Shown here: positions 23,650 to 32,469 of the stretch, piece by piece
Layout: each line of letters opens with the position of its first letter
Position numbering within the stretch: position 1 is the stretch's first letter
Source: Lachnospiraceae bacterium UBA3632
Lineage (GTDB): Bacteria > Bacillota > Clostridia > Lachnospirales > Lachnospiraceae
DNA: 51,410 nt
Assembly (NCBI GenBank): GCA_002373975.1
Contig: DFKZ01000135.1
Span: 1 to 51,410, forward strand
Direction: 5' to 3'
Position numbers and translations under genes: made by a program
Notes under the pieces: model-generated
The model's database searches: none
What the model was told of the DNA's origin: nothing
Seen by the model: the letters and a program-made list of their open reading frames with translations, nothing else

Positions 23650-23871
23650 GTGAAAACACTTAGAGATGTGAAGATCGGAGAGACGGTAAAAGTTGTGAAA
23701 CTGCATGGGGAAGGAGCCGTTAAACGCCGGATAATGGACATGGGAATAACAAAGAATACGGAAATATATGTGCGCAAAGTTGCACCTTTGGGTGATCCCA
23801 TAGAAATAACCGTCAGAAATTATGAGCTGTCGCTCAGAAAAGCCGACGCAGAAATGATAGAAGTAGAGTAG
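23650..23871 (+). CDS. feoA: FeoA-domain protein (second copy)
   Basis: This is a second 73-residue FeoA protein, starting at GTG 23650 with GGAGGAG upstream. It follows the family pattern: TLRDVKIGETVKVVKL, then AVKRRIMDMGITKNTEIYVRK, and the closing LSLRKADAEMIEV. It is more typical than the first copy, which begins differently (PLVYAEPGEPQII). Two FeoA proteins before FeoB are common in Clostridia. Spacing to feoB is 22 bases with GGAAAGGAAAC between them. Confidence 0.92.
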   Translation: MKTLRDVKIGETVKVVKLHGEGAVKRRIMDMGITKNTEIYVRKVAPLGDPIEITVRNYELSLRKADAEMIEVE

Positions 23872-23893
23872 AGCCGGAAAGGAAACAGAGCAA

Positions 23894-26380
23894 ATGAGTA
23901 TCAGAATAGCACTTGCGGGTAACCCGAACAGTGGTAAAACGACCCTTTTTAACGCACTGACTGGATCGAACCAGTTTGTAGGTAACTGGCCCGGAGTAAC
24001 GGTTGAAAAGAAGGAAGGAAAGCTTAAAAAGCATGAAGATGTTGTTATAACCGACCTTCCGGGTATTTATTCACTTTCTCCCTATACACTCGAGGAAGTG
24101 GTAGCAAGAAATTATCTTATCGGGGAGCGCCCCGACGCCATATTAAATATAATAGACGGAACAAACCTTGAGAGAAACCTGTATCTTACAACTCAGCTTA
24201 CCGAACTCGGTATACCGGTAGTTGTTGCTGTCAATATGATGGACATTGTTAAGAAAAACGGCGATCAGATAAATATCGAGGAACTTTCAAGACGCCTGGG
24301 ATGTAAGGTGGTAGTTTTATCTGCGCTCAAGGGAGACGGCGTAATGGAAGCGGCAGAAGCAGCGATAGCCGCTGCCAAAAACGGCAAGACTGTTCCGCTT
24401 CACACTTTTTCCGGACCTGTCGAGCACGCACTGGCTCATATCGAGGAAGCAATCGTGCACGATATGCCGGAGGAGCAGCAGAGATGGTATGCGATCAAGA
24501 TATTTGAGCGCGATGACAAAGTGCTTGAGCAGATGAAGATACCTTCAGAGAAGCTCGAGCATATTGAAAAAGATATCCAGGCAGCAGAGACAGAGCTCGA
24601 CGATGATGCCGAGAGTATCATAACCAATGAGCGATACATATACATAGCAGAAGTGATCAAGTCCTGCTATAAGAAAAAGAATGTTGGCAAGCTCACCACT
24701 TCGGATAAGATCGACAGGATCGTTACCAACAGATGGCTGGGACTACCGATATTTGCGGCGATAATGTACCTCGTATACTGGATCGCGATGGTAGGCGTGG
24801 GATCTGCGGCAACCGATTGGGCCAACGACGGACTCTTCGGAGACGGGTGGCATTTGATCGGCATTGGAAGCAGGGCTGCAGGAGAGGCTGCTGATACATA
24901 CAGTGATGCAACCAACGCAGCACTTGCATATGTTGATTTCGACACTGAAGACGAAGCATTTGACGAGGCAGCAGTCCTTTCCGAAATGAAAGGAGTGACC
25001 GGCCCCGAGACATCCACCGTGGAAGTTGAAGATGAAGAGACTCTCGCTCTTGACGAGATGACCGTATACTTCAGTGAAGTTCCCGAGGATGCCGGTGATG
25101 ATGTGATAGGCATGTCATTTACGGAAGCTGTCAGCTACTTTGAGGAAAACGGCTTTGACGAGCCCGATCCTGCAGATTACGGAGTATGGGTTCCCGGTAT
25201 ACCGGTACTTGTTGAGAATCTGCTTGATGCGATCAATGCAGCCGACTGGCTTAAGGGACTCATCCTTGACGGTATTGTAGCCGGTGTCGGTGCGGTTCTG
25301 GGATTCGTTCCTCAGATGCTGGTGCTCTTCATTATGCTTGCATTCCTTGAGGCTTGCGGATATATGGCTCGTATCGCATTTGTGCTTGACCGTATTTTCA
25401 GACGTTTCGGTCTATCCGGAAAATCATTTATCCCCATGCTGGTGGGAACAGGTTGCGGTATTCCCGGAGTTATGGCCTCACGTACGATTGAAAACGAGAG
25501 AGACCGCCGTATGACAATAATCACCACCACCTTTATTCCCTGCGGAGCGAAGATTCCGTTTATCGGAATGATCGCAGGTGCAATATTCGGAGGCAGTGCA
25601 TGGGTAGCTGCAGGTTCATATTTTATAGGTATGGCTGCGATCATCATATCCGGTGTGATCCTCAAAAAAACAAAGCTTTTCGCCGGAGATCCCGCTCCTT
25701 TCGTAATGGAGCTTCCCGCATATCACCTCCCCACAGTGGCTAACGTTCTTCGTTCCATGTGGGAGCGCGGATGGTCCTTCATCAAGAAAGCAGGTACGGT
25801 TATCCTTCTTTCCACGATCGTGATCTGGTTCCTGTCCAACTTCGGATTCACCGATACAGGCTTCCGTATGATCGGAGAGGAAGAGGTTGCTGTCTCCATT
25901 CTTGCAAAAGTCGGAGGTGCCATAGCATGGATATTTGCTCCTTTAGGCTGGGGTAACTGGCAGGCAGCGGTTGCATCCATCACCGGACTTGTGGCTAAGG
26001 AAAACATCGTTGGAACCATGGGTGTTCTCTACGGTGGCGGAGAAGTGAGCGTTCACGAAACACTTGCTCAGGTATTTACAGGTGTTACAGGATTCTCGTT
26101 CCTGGTATTTAACCTTCTCTGTGCACCCTGCTTCGCAGCCATCGGTGCTATAAGACGTGAGATGAACAATCCCAAGTGGACATGGTTTGCCATAGCATAT
26201 CAGTGCGGATTTGCGTACGTTATTGCTCTTATGATCAATCAGTTCGGCGGAATATTTACAGGAAATCTGAATGTGATCGGACTTATCTTTGCGGTACTTT
26301 TCCTGGGCGGCATGATCTACATGCTCTTCTTCAAAAAGTACAAAGAAGCAACAAAACTGACCCAAAAGGTCAAAGTCTGA
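23894..26380 (+). CDS. feoB: Ferrous iron transporter FeoB
   Basis: The 828-residue protein couples a G-protein domain to an iron-transport membrane domain. The G domain has G1 GNPNSGKT (9-16), a switch region NWPGVTVEKKEG, G3 DLPG (54-57) and G4 NMMD (114-117), then the helical GDI-like part to about 275. The first membrane segment (282-303) is followed by an acidic region of about 110 residues (320-430) that is not part of the core. The Gate domains come next, with conserved cysteines in VGTGCGIPG and LCAPCFAA. The acidic insert would face outside and contains SFTEAVSYFEENGF, which loosely resembles a PASTA repeat. Confidence 0.95.
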   Translation: MSIRIALAGNPNSGKTTLFNALTGSNQFVGNWPGVTVEKKEGKLKKHEDVVITDLPGIYSLSPYTLEEVVARNYLIGERPDAILNIIDGTNLERNLYLTTQLTELGIPVVVAVNMMDIVKKNGDQINIEELSRRLGCKVVVLSALKGDGVMEAAEAAIAAAKNGKTVPLHTFSGPVEHALAHIEEAIVHDMPEEQQRWYAIKIFERDDKVLEQMKIPSEKLEHIEKDIQAAETELDDDAESIITNERYIYIAEVIKSCYKKKNVGKLTTSDKIDRIVTNRWLGLPIFAAIMYLVYWIAMVGVGSAATDWANDGLFGDGWHLIGIGSRAAGEAADTYSDATNAALAYVDFDTEDEAFDEAAVLSEMKGVTGPETSTVEVEDEETLALDEMTVYFSEVPEDAGDDVIGMSFTEAVSYFEENGFDEPDPADYGVWVPGIPVLVENLLDAINAADWLKGLILDGIVAGVGAVLGFVPQMLVLFIMLAFLEACGYMARIAFVLDRIFRRFGLSGKSFIPMLVGTGCGIPGVMASRTIENERDRRMTIITTTFIPCGAKIPFIGMIAGAIFGGSAWVAAGSYFIGMAAIIISGVILKKTKLFAGDPAPFVMELPAYHLPTVANVLRSMWERGWSFIKKAGTVILLSTIVIWFLSNFGFTDTGFRMIGEEEVAVSILAKVGGAIAWIFAPLGWGNWQAAVASITGLVAKENIVGTMGVLYGGGEVSVHETLAQVFTGVTGFSFLVFNLLCAPCFAAIGAIRREMNNPKWTWFAIAYQCGFAYVIALMINQFGGIFTGNLNVIGLIFAVLFLGGMIYMLFFKKYKEATKLTQKVKV

Positions 26381-26423
26381 TCTGTCAGGGATCGTGATCG
26401 GGCGGTCCGGGTAACAGTAATAT

Positions 26424-26843
26424 ATGAGTGAATGGTTTAACAATAATATAGGGACGATCCTTGCTGCGGCTGTTTTGCTGGCCATAGTCGTGGCGATCAT
26501 TATCGGTATGATACGCCGTAAAAAGAGTGGCAAAAGCGTCTTAGACTGCGGAGGAAACTGTGGAAGCTGCGGCGGTGCATGTTCACAGTCCAAGGTCCCC
26601 AAAAAGTATAAAGATCTTATCAAGACGGTGCTCGGTATAGACGGGATGATGTGCGGAATGTGTGAGAGTCACATTAATGACGCCATAAGAAACAGCTTTA
26701 AGGTTGAGACTGTTTATTCTTCTCACAAAAAGGGAGAAACAGTCGTCCTGTCCAAAGAGCCTCTCGATAAAGATATGCTGATAAGCACGATCGAAAAGAC
26801 AGGCTACATCGTTACATCATATAGCAGCGAACAAATGAGTTGA
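26424..26843 (+). CDS. FeoB-associated Cys-rich membrane protein with C-terminal HMA-like domain
   Basis: The 139-residue protein has an N-terminal membrane segment (about 9-30) and a basic stretch, then the Cys cluster CGGNCGSCGGAC (Cys42, 46, 49, 53) typical of the small FeoB-associated proteins encoded after feoB. Unlike those (about 45-60 residues), it continues into a ferredoxin-fold, heavy-metal-associated-like domain: GIDGMMCGMC (Cys77, Cys80) followed by the late EKTGYIV. A fusion of a Cys-rich FeoB partner to a copper-chaperone-like domain is suggested. It likely binds metal at the inner face of the membrane. It is the last gene of the operon before a terminator. Confidence 0.8.
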   Translation: MSEWFNNNIGTILAAAVLLAIVVAIIIGMIRRKKSGKSVLDCGGNCGSCGGACSQSKVPKKYKDLIKTVLGIDGMMCGMCESHINDAIRNSFKVETVYSSHKKGETVVLSKEPLDKDMLISTIEKTGYIVTSYSSEQMS

Positions 26844-26847
26844 TAAA

Positions 26848-26891
26848 ATGCCATACTACTTCAGTCGGAAGGAGTATGGCATTTTTTTTTC
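26848..26891 (+). terminator. Strong intrinsic terminator of the feo operon
   Basis: ATGCCATACT pairs with AGTATGGCAT, and the stem extends inward through TTC/GAA-type pairs, followed by nine or more T residues. It begins 5 bases after the operon's last stop. Confidence 0.85.
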
Positions 26892-26944
26892 AGCGTCGGC
26901 GCGCAAAGAGTGGCAAGCGACTCCTTGTTCCGGTACCATCGGTG

Positions 26945-26981
26945 CCCTATGTTGTTCAGTTCAGAACAGCATAGGGTTTTT
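26945..26981 (+). terminator. Second hairpin with T-run after the feo operon
   Basis: CCCTATGTTGTTC (26945-26957) pairs with GAACAGCATAGGG (26964-26976) with one G-T wobble around a 6-base loop, then TTTTTA. It could be a backup terminator or the end of a short independent RNA. Confidence 0.6.
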
Positions 26982-27141
26982 ATATGTGTTTTTAGCAAAT
27001 TTAACAAAAAATCAGTCGAACTTTTATGTATAAATTGCATGAAAACTTGTTTACAGAGATTTAATATTCTGATATCATTGACTACAAGAATGGTAGTATA
27101 CAAGTTGAAGCCCATAATTAGTTTTATGAACGAGGCGGAAA

Positions 27142-27819
27142 ATGGAAATATATAGTAAAGAGACAAAAGAATCCGCCCGGGATTATGCTCTCAGGGTGCT
27201 TAAAGGAAATATCATTTCCCTGGATCTGAAGCCGGGAACTCCGATTTCGGAGAATGACCTTGCAGCACAGCTTGGAATATCCAGGACTCCGGTCAGAGAG
27301 GCGATAATCGAGCTCAGCAAAGCATACATTATAGAAATATATCCGCAGAGAGGCAGCTTTGTTTCACTCATAGACCCAAAGATGGTAGAAGAGGCCAGAT
27401 TCCTAAGAAGAGTCATGGATGCCGCGGTGATAGAGATGGCATGCGACCTTGCAGATACCGAGGGAATAGCTCTTTTGGAAGAAAATGTCATGCTTCAGGA
27501 GTTTTACCTTTCAAAGGGAATGACCGAGAAGATATTTGCTCTGGATAATGATTTTCACAGAAAGATCTATGTGGTGGCTAAAAAGGACATAATCTATGAG
27601 ATCCACTCGACTATAATGATCCACTTCGACAGAGTACGATCGCTTTCAGTCTTCACTGTTAAGGATTTTAAGATAGTGGACGAACACAGGCAGATGCTTG
27701 AAGCGATCCGGGCAAGAGATAAGGAAAAAGCGGTTGCCCTGGTAGCAAAGCATTTGAACCGTTACGAAATCGATCAGAAGGAGATCATTAAGCAAAGGCC
27801 CGAATACTTCAAATTATGA
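27142..27819 (+). CDS. GntR-family (FadR subfamily) transcriptional regulator
   Basis: The 225-residue protein has an N-terminal winged helix (about 10-75) with PISENDLAAQLGISRTPVREAI, the typical GntR recognition region, and a C-terminal FCD/FadR helical domain that binds a carboxylate or sugar-acid effector. The metal-binding pattern of FCD domains is partly visible (DNDFHRKIY and later HRQMLEAI, KHL). It directly precedes the LplABC-type transporter and the rhamnose genes, so control of that module is likely. The start at 27142 is preceded by GAGGCGGAAA. Confidence 0.9.
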   Translation: MEIYSKETKESARDYALRVLKGNIISLDLKPGTPISENDLAAQLGISRTPVREAIIELSKAYIIEIYPQRGSFVSLIDPKMVEEARFLRRVMDAAVIEMACDLADTEGIALLEENVMLQEFYLSKGMTEKIFALDNDFHRKIYVVAKKDIIYEIHSTIMIHFDRVRSLSVFTVKDFKIVDEHRQMLEAIRARDKEKAVALVAKHLNRYEIDQKEIIKQRPEYFKL

Positions 27820-27891
27820 AGCAGCCTGATGCTCCTGTCGAAAGTCGTTAACAAATGAAGTCGGATCACCGATCTCATATAGGAGGTTAAT

Positions 27892-28896
27892 GTGGGAAAT
27901 ACAAACGCTGTGGCCGAAAAACCTGTAGCCGGCAAATTAAAGAATAAGAAAAAAGCTTATACCGGTCCCAAGAAGAGTTTCAAAAACTACATTAAAAGAT
28001 ATTGGCAGCTGTATCTGCTTTTGCTTTTGCCTCTGGTATATCTTCTTATATTCAAGTATCTTCCTATGAGGTACATATTACTCGCTTTTAAGGAATATAA
28101 GCTGAACATGCCTCTGATGCAGATGCCCTGGGCAAATGTCAAGAAAAGCGTCGACATCTTTAAGTATTTCAAGATCGCATTCGGAAATCCCGATTTCAGA
28201 CGAGCTCTGTTTAACACGGTAAAGCTGAATCTCTTCGATCTTGTCTGTGGATTCCCGGCTCCGATTTTGTTTGCGCTCATATTGAATGAGCTTCCGTTTA
28301 AAGGATTTAAGAAGACAGTTCAGACTATCGCATACATGCCCCACTTCCTTTCATGGGTCATCATCGCCAGCCTGAGCACACAGCTCTTTGCACCCACAGA
28401 CGGAATGATCAACTCCCTGCTTGCAAAGATGGGACTTAATACGATACCTTTCCTTGATGATCCTTCTCACTGGGTAGTTACGTATGTAATGATGGGGGTA
28501 TGGCAGTCCTTTGGATGGGGATCGATAATCTATCTGGCATCCATAGCCGGAATAAACACAGAGCTTTATGAAGCAGCTTCGGTTGACGGAGCAAACCGCT
28601 TCCAGAAGATGTGGCACATCACACTTCCGGGTATCAAGCCTACGATCGTTGTACTGCTTGTTATGAATCTCGGTTACATCATGGGCGGAGGCTTTGAACG
28701 TCCTTTCGCTATGAAAAACAATCTGGTAATAAATGTTGCGGAGGTTATCTCGACATTTGTATATAAAGTCGGTATACAGCAGTTAAAGATCTCACTTACT
28801 ACTGCGGTCGGATTGTTCCAATCTGTAGTCGGCCTCTTCTTCCTGTTGGGAGCTAATGCGATATCCCGCAAACTTGGAGAAAGGGGGATTTTCTGA
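27892..28896 (+). CDS. Carbohydrate ABC transporter permease, LplB-like
   Basis: The 334-residue inner-membrane permease carries a basic N-terminal tail (about 1-40), then six membrane segments. The EAA loop is ELYEAASVDGANRFQKMWHITLPG, which contacts the ATPase. It belongs to the group (LplB/YtcP-related) that imports oligosaccharides in Firmicutes and uses a shared ATPase encoded elsewhere. The GTG start has AGGAGG upstream. Its stop overlaps the next start (TGATG). No ATPase gene is in the window. The rhamnose genes nearby suggest a rhamnose-containing saccharide as cargo. Confidence 0.9.
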   Translation: MGNTNAVAEKPVAGKLKNKKKAYTGPKKSFKNYIKRYWQLYLLLLLPLVYLLIFKYLPMRYILLAFKEYKLNMPLMQMPWANVKKSVDIFKYFKIAFGNPDFRRALFNTVKLNLFDLVCGFPAPILFALILNELPFKGFKKTVQTIAYMPHFLSWVIIASLSTQLFAPTDGMINSLLAKMGLNTIPFLDDPSHWVVTYVMMGVWQSFGWGSIIYLASIAGINTELYEAASVDGANRFQKMWHITLPGIKPTIVVLLVMNLGYIMGGGFERPFAMKNNLVINVAEVISTFVYKVGIQQLKISLTTAVGLFQSVVGLFFLLGANAISRKLGERGIF

Positions 28897-29771
28897 TGAA
28901 GATCAAATCAGCAAAAACCTTGATCGGCGATTGGGTATTCGTAATAATCTGTGTGTTCATTGCCATTATCTGTTTACTCCCGATGGTCAATCTGGCAGCG
29001 AAATCCTTGTCGGATACACAGCATCTTATCAGACATGAAGTATACCTTTGGCCCAGAGGACTTAATTTTGAAGCATATCAGACGGTCCTTTCTGACGCGA
29101 AATATGTGAGAGCGTTCATATGGACAGCGATCCTTACACTGATCTGTACACTGCTTTCACTCACGATGACAACGCTTTGTGCGTACCCGCTGATCTTCCC
29201 TCAGTTAAGAGGACGCGCCGCAATTAATATTTTCATAACGATCACAATGTTCTTCAACGCTGGAACAATACCGAACTACCTGCTGATGAATGATCTGAAG
29301 CTTTTGGAGAACCCTCTGGTACTGATCATTCCGGCATGTATGAGTGTGTATAACATGATCATAATGAGAAGCTTCTTCTACGGAATCCCTGATTCCCTTC
29401 GTGAATCCGCGGAGATAGACGGAGCAAGCTTTATACAGATCCTTACAAAGATTTACATACCGCTGTCAAAGCCTGTTATGGCAACCCTTGCATTATTCTA
29501 TGCAGTAGGAAGATGGAACGGCTACGGCGATGCTCTTATGTACATCAAGACAAACAAACAGTTCTTCCCCTTGCAGCTTCTGCTTTACAACATTTTAAAT
29601 AACATAAATGCCGTAGAAGTAGCTGCACAGGAAGGATTCATGCAGCCGGGATTAAAGGAATCACTTAAGTGCGCAACAGTTATGTTTGCAACGATCCCGA
29701 TCCTTCTTATCTACCCCTGGCTTCAGAGATACTTTATCTCCGGTGTTACACTCGGAGCGGTTAAGGAATAA
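28896..29771 (+). CDS. Carbohydrate ABC transporter permease, YtcP/LplC-like
   Basis: The 291-residue second permease half has six membrane segments. Typical LplC features are LPMVNLAAKSLSD near the N-terminus, FFNAGTIPNYLLMNDL, MIIMRSFFYGIPDSLRESAEIDGAS (EAA-like loop), and a C-terminus ending GVTLGAVKE. It overlaps the previous gene by one base (TGATG), so translation is coupled. A hairpin directly after its stop separates it from the binding-protein gene. Confidence 0.92.
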   Translation: MKIKSAKTLIGDWVFVIICVFIAIICLLPMVNLAAKSLSDTQHLIRHEVYLWPRGLNFEAYQTVLSDAKYVRAFIWTAILTLICTLLSLTMTTLCAYPLIFPQLRGRAAINIFITITMFFNAGTIPNYLLMNDLKLLENPLVLIIPACMSVYNMIIMRSFFYGIPDSLRESAEIDGASFIQILTKIYIPLSKPVMATLALFYAVGRWNGYGDALMYIKTNKQFFPLQLLLYNILNNINAVEVAAQEGFMQPGLKESLKCATVMFATIPILLIYPWLQRYFISGVTLGAVKE

Positions 29772-29791
29772 ACGCCGATGAGGAAGGCGTT
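29771..29791 (+). promoter_or_regulatory. Intercistronic stem-loop between permease and binding protein
   Basis: AACGCC (29771-29776) pairs with GGCGTT (29786-29791) around a 9-base loop, starting at the last base of the permease stop codon. There is no T-run right after it. Such stems before binding-protein genes can protect the 3' mRNA or reset expression so the binding protein is made in excess; that role is inferred. Confidence 0.45.
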
Positions 29792-29822
29792 ATTCATACA
29801 CATTTTTCAAAGGAGGAAAAAT

Positions 29823-31565
29823 ATGAAAAAGAAACTTTTGTCAATCGTTTTATCTGCGGCAATGGTTCTTTCAGTAGCAGCCTGCGCACCCAAGGATGCT
29901 CCCGCTACTCAGGACCAGACATCCACTAAAACGGAAGATCAGACCACCACAACAACCGACACTGATACTGAGACCGAACCCGAAGTAGTAAGCAACGAGC
30001 CTGACGCTCGCGGAATGCTTGACGGAAAGTTCGTTGATACCAGACATATCAGCGTAGAGCTTTACGATCGTAACGTTGACGGCGGAACTGAGGCAGGAAA
30101 CAACGCATGGACCCAGTGGATCCAGGAGCAGATGCTTGAGCGCTACAACGTAGAGGTTGAGTTTGTAACAGTTTCTCGTTGGTCTGAGGGTGATGACATC
30201 GGAAACCTTCTTGCAGCACAAAACGCTCCCGATATCTGCTACACCTACAACTACGGACAGATTCAGACATATGCTGACATGGGCGGTGTTATTGACCTCG
30301 CTCCCGTTCTCGAAGAGAATAAGGACCTTGTTCCCAGCATGTTTGATTGGCTTGGCGAAGAGCTGATCTATCAGGATCTTGATCCCGCAAACGGAACCCT
30401 TTGGGCAATCGAAGGAAAGAGAAATGAGATCTGCCGTATCAACACCTTTATCCGTAAGGACTGGCTTGACAAGCTCGGACTTGCAGAGCCCACCACCAAG
30501 CAGGAGTTTGAGGATTGCCTCGTTGCTTTCAAGGACAACGCAGACACCCTTCTCGGAGCAGATGCTTCCAAAATGGTTCCTTTCTCAATCTCTACCGATG
30601 TAGGTTGGAGAGCAGCCAACATTATCGAGTCCTTTATGGATCCCGATATCACAGACAAAGAGTACTATGTAAACGGCTACGATGACAGAAAGTTCACCGA
30701 GAACGGCACCAAGGAAGCCATCAGACTGCTGAACAAGTGGTACAACATGGGACTTATCTGGAAAGATTTCGCAGTTACAGATGCTTCCACTACAACCGAA
30801 GACGACATGATCAAAGCCGGATTCGTTGGAGCATTCATCCACAACTATGATTATCCTTTCAGAGGCGGCAAGGATTCCATCAACGCTACTCTTCAGAGCC
30901 AGTATGGCGATGATGCTAAGTTCATCGCTGTTAACTGCTTCGAAGATAAGAACGGCAACTACACCAAGTACAGCTACTCCAACAGCGGAGACCGCAAGGT
31001 ATTCTTCCCCGCTACAAACGATGAGATCGAAGCATCTCTTTGCTACCTTGAGTTCATATCTCAGCCCGAGACAGTTGAATTCCTTCAGACCGGTGAAGAA
31101 GGCGTTATCCACACTGTTGACGCAGCAACCGGCGCTATCGTGATCCAGGCTCCCGATGATGATCACCATGATTGGTATCAGAACTCCGGTAAGAACATCG
31201 ATATGACCATCAACTGCAATGGTCTCAGACTTTCAACACCTGAACTTACAGAGCTTTCACTTGCATTCTCATACTCGGATGTAGATCCTGCAGACGTTCA
31301 GCAGGCAATCCAGGCAGCATCTCTTGACGCTAAGATTCCTCCTACAGTATCTGTAGGTGACATCGCAGCTGAGACCGAGGGAACAGACCTTGCAGGTAAG
31401 AGAGATCAGACTTATGACAAGGCAGTTATCGCAAGCGAAGCTGATTTCGATACTGTATGGGATAACGGTATGACCGAGTATCTCGGAGCAGGCGGACAGG
31501 CAATCATCGATGAGCGTACCGCAGCTTGGGAAGCTACATACGGTGATGCAGATATGCTCCCCTAA
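29823..31565 (+). CDS. Extracellular solute-binding lipoprotein, LplA-like
   Basis: The 580-residue lipoprotein has a signal peptide ending in lipobox VAAC, then a Thr/Asp/Glu-rich linker (about 25-60) and a large family 1-type solute-binding domain. The length and segments such as YNVEVEFVTVSRWSEGD and LLAAQNAPDICYTY match LplA-type binding proteins of 500-600 residues that capture oligosaccharides. Start 29823 is chosen for AAAGGAGG upstream; an earlier ATG in frame would add 15 residues and lacks a signal. It follows two permease genes, an order (permeases first) usual for this group. Confidence 0.92.
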   Translation: MKKKLLSIVLSAAMVLSVAACAPKDAPATQDQTSTKTEDQTTTTTDTDTETEPEVVSNEPDARGMLDGKFVDTRHISVELYDRNVDGGTEAGNNAWTQWIQEQMLERYNVEVEFVTVSRWSEGDDIGNLLAAQNAPDICYTYNYGQIQTYADMGGVIDLAPVLEENKDLVPSMFDWLGEELIYQDLDPANGTLWAIEGKRNEICRINTFIRKDWLDKLGLAEPTTKQEFEDCLVAFKDNADTLLGADASKMVPFSISTDVGWRAANIIESFMDPDITDKEYYVNGYDDRKFTENGTKEAIRLLNKWYNMGLIWKDFAVTDASTTTEDDMIKAGFVGAFIHNYDYPFRGGKDSINATLQSQYGDDAKFIAVNCFEDKNGNYTKYSYSNSGDRKVFFPATNDEIEASLCYLEFISQPETVEFLQTGEEGVIHTVDAATGAIVIQAPDDDHHDWYQNSGKNIDMTINCNGLRLSTPELTELSLAFSYSDVDPADVQQAIQAASLDAKIPPTVSVGDIAAETEGTDLAGKRDQTYDKAVIASEADFDTVWDNGMTEYLGAGGQAIIDERTAAWEATYGDADMLP

Positions 31566-31600
31566 TAAGATAAACTGACAATTTAAAATCAGTAATAAAG

Positions 31601-31630
31601 AGGCGCTCCGCATAGGCGGGGCGCCTTTTC
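31601..31630. terminator. Intrinsic terminator between transporter and rhaD
   Basis: AGGCGCTCCGC pairs with GCGGGGCGCCT (one T-G wobble) around a 4-base loop, followed by TTT. It lies between convergent genes and can serve both. Confidence 0.75.
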
Positions 31631-31651
31631 AATTGACATATCACACAGATT

Positions 31652-32464
31652 TCAGTTCAGGTAGCCGTCTCTTGCTTTTACGCCAAAGCGGCCTTCCAAA
31701 AGGTGCAGCTGCTCATCGGTGATGGTATTCACCAGAGGCAGGTGTGCAATCTTCATATAGATTTCGGCTGCCTTTTCAGCAGTCTCGATAAGGCCAAAGG
31801 TCTCGTCCAGATCCTTTCCCGCGCCGTAGATACCGTGCTGACTCCATACTACAAGACGGGCGGTATTCATCTTTTCGGCGGTAGCTTCACCTATCTCATT
31901 GGTACCACAGAGCATCCACGGAAGGACATTCACTCCATCGGGGAAGACCACGATGCATTCGGTGCACATCTGCCACAGGGTGCGGGTGAAGGCCTTCTCG
32001 TCAAGGCTGTGCACATAGGTCATAGCCAGCAGGTTGGCAGGGTGGCAATGCATTACCACATGGTTTTCAGAGTCGGCAGAGAGCCTGGCAATATGGCTCA
32101 TCATGTGGGCGGGGAATTCGGAGGTAAATCTTCCTCCGTCGGAATAACCCCATAGGATTTCGGCCTTATCACCGTCAGAAGTGATGCGGAGTAACCCAAG
32201 ATTAACATCCGGTGCGTATTGTATGTTTTTAAAATACTTGCCTGTTCCGGTAACAAGAAAATACTTTCCCGCAAGCTCCGGAGCCTTAAAACCGACAGGC
32301 TCGGTGCGCAGAACTTTGTTTAGATCGAGATATTCGGCAACATCCTTTTCCTCCAGCAGAAGAGATACATTTCCGCCGTTGCGCTCATCCCAGCCGTGAC
32401 GATACATTTCGGTTGTGGTTCGTATCATCTCCACCATAAAGGGCGCGGTTAAAATGTCTTTCAT
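31652..32464 (-). CDS. rhaD: Rhamnulose-1-phosphate aldolase
   Basis: The 270-residue class II aldolase splits L-rhamnulose 1-phosphate into dihydroxyacetone phosphate and L-lactaldehyde. Visible features are DERNGGNVSLL near the N-terminus, the zinc motif MHCHPANLLAM (His-x-His), the third-ligand region WSQHGIYGAG, and LDETFGLIETAEKAA. ATG 32464 is chosen because GAGAGG precedes it and the product has the usual length. It lies 5 bases after the rhaA stop, so it is the last gene of the rhaBAD operon read leftward. Confidence 0.95.
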   Translation of the reverse strand: MKDILTAPFMVEMIRTTTEMYRHGWDERNGGNVSLLLEEKDVAEYLDLNKVLRTEPVGFKAPELAGKYFLVTGTGKYFKNIQYAPDVNLGLLRITSDGDKAEILWGYSDGGRFTSEFPAHMMSHIARLSADSENHVVMHCHPANLLAMTYVHSLDEKAFTRTLWQMCTECIVVFPDGVNVLPWMLCGTNEIGEATAEKMNTARLVVWSQHGIYGAGKDLDETFGLIETAEKAAEIYMKIAHLPLVNTITDEQLHLLEGRFGVKARDGYLN

Positions 32465-32469
32465 GATCT

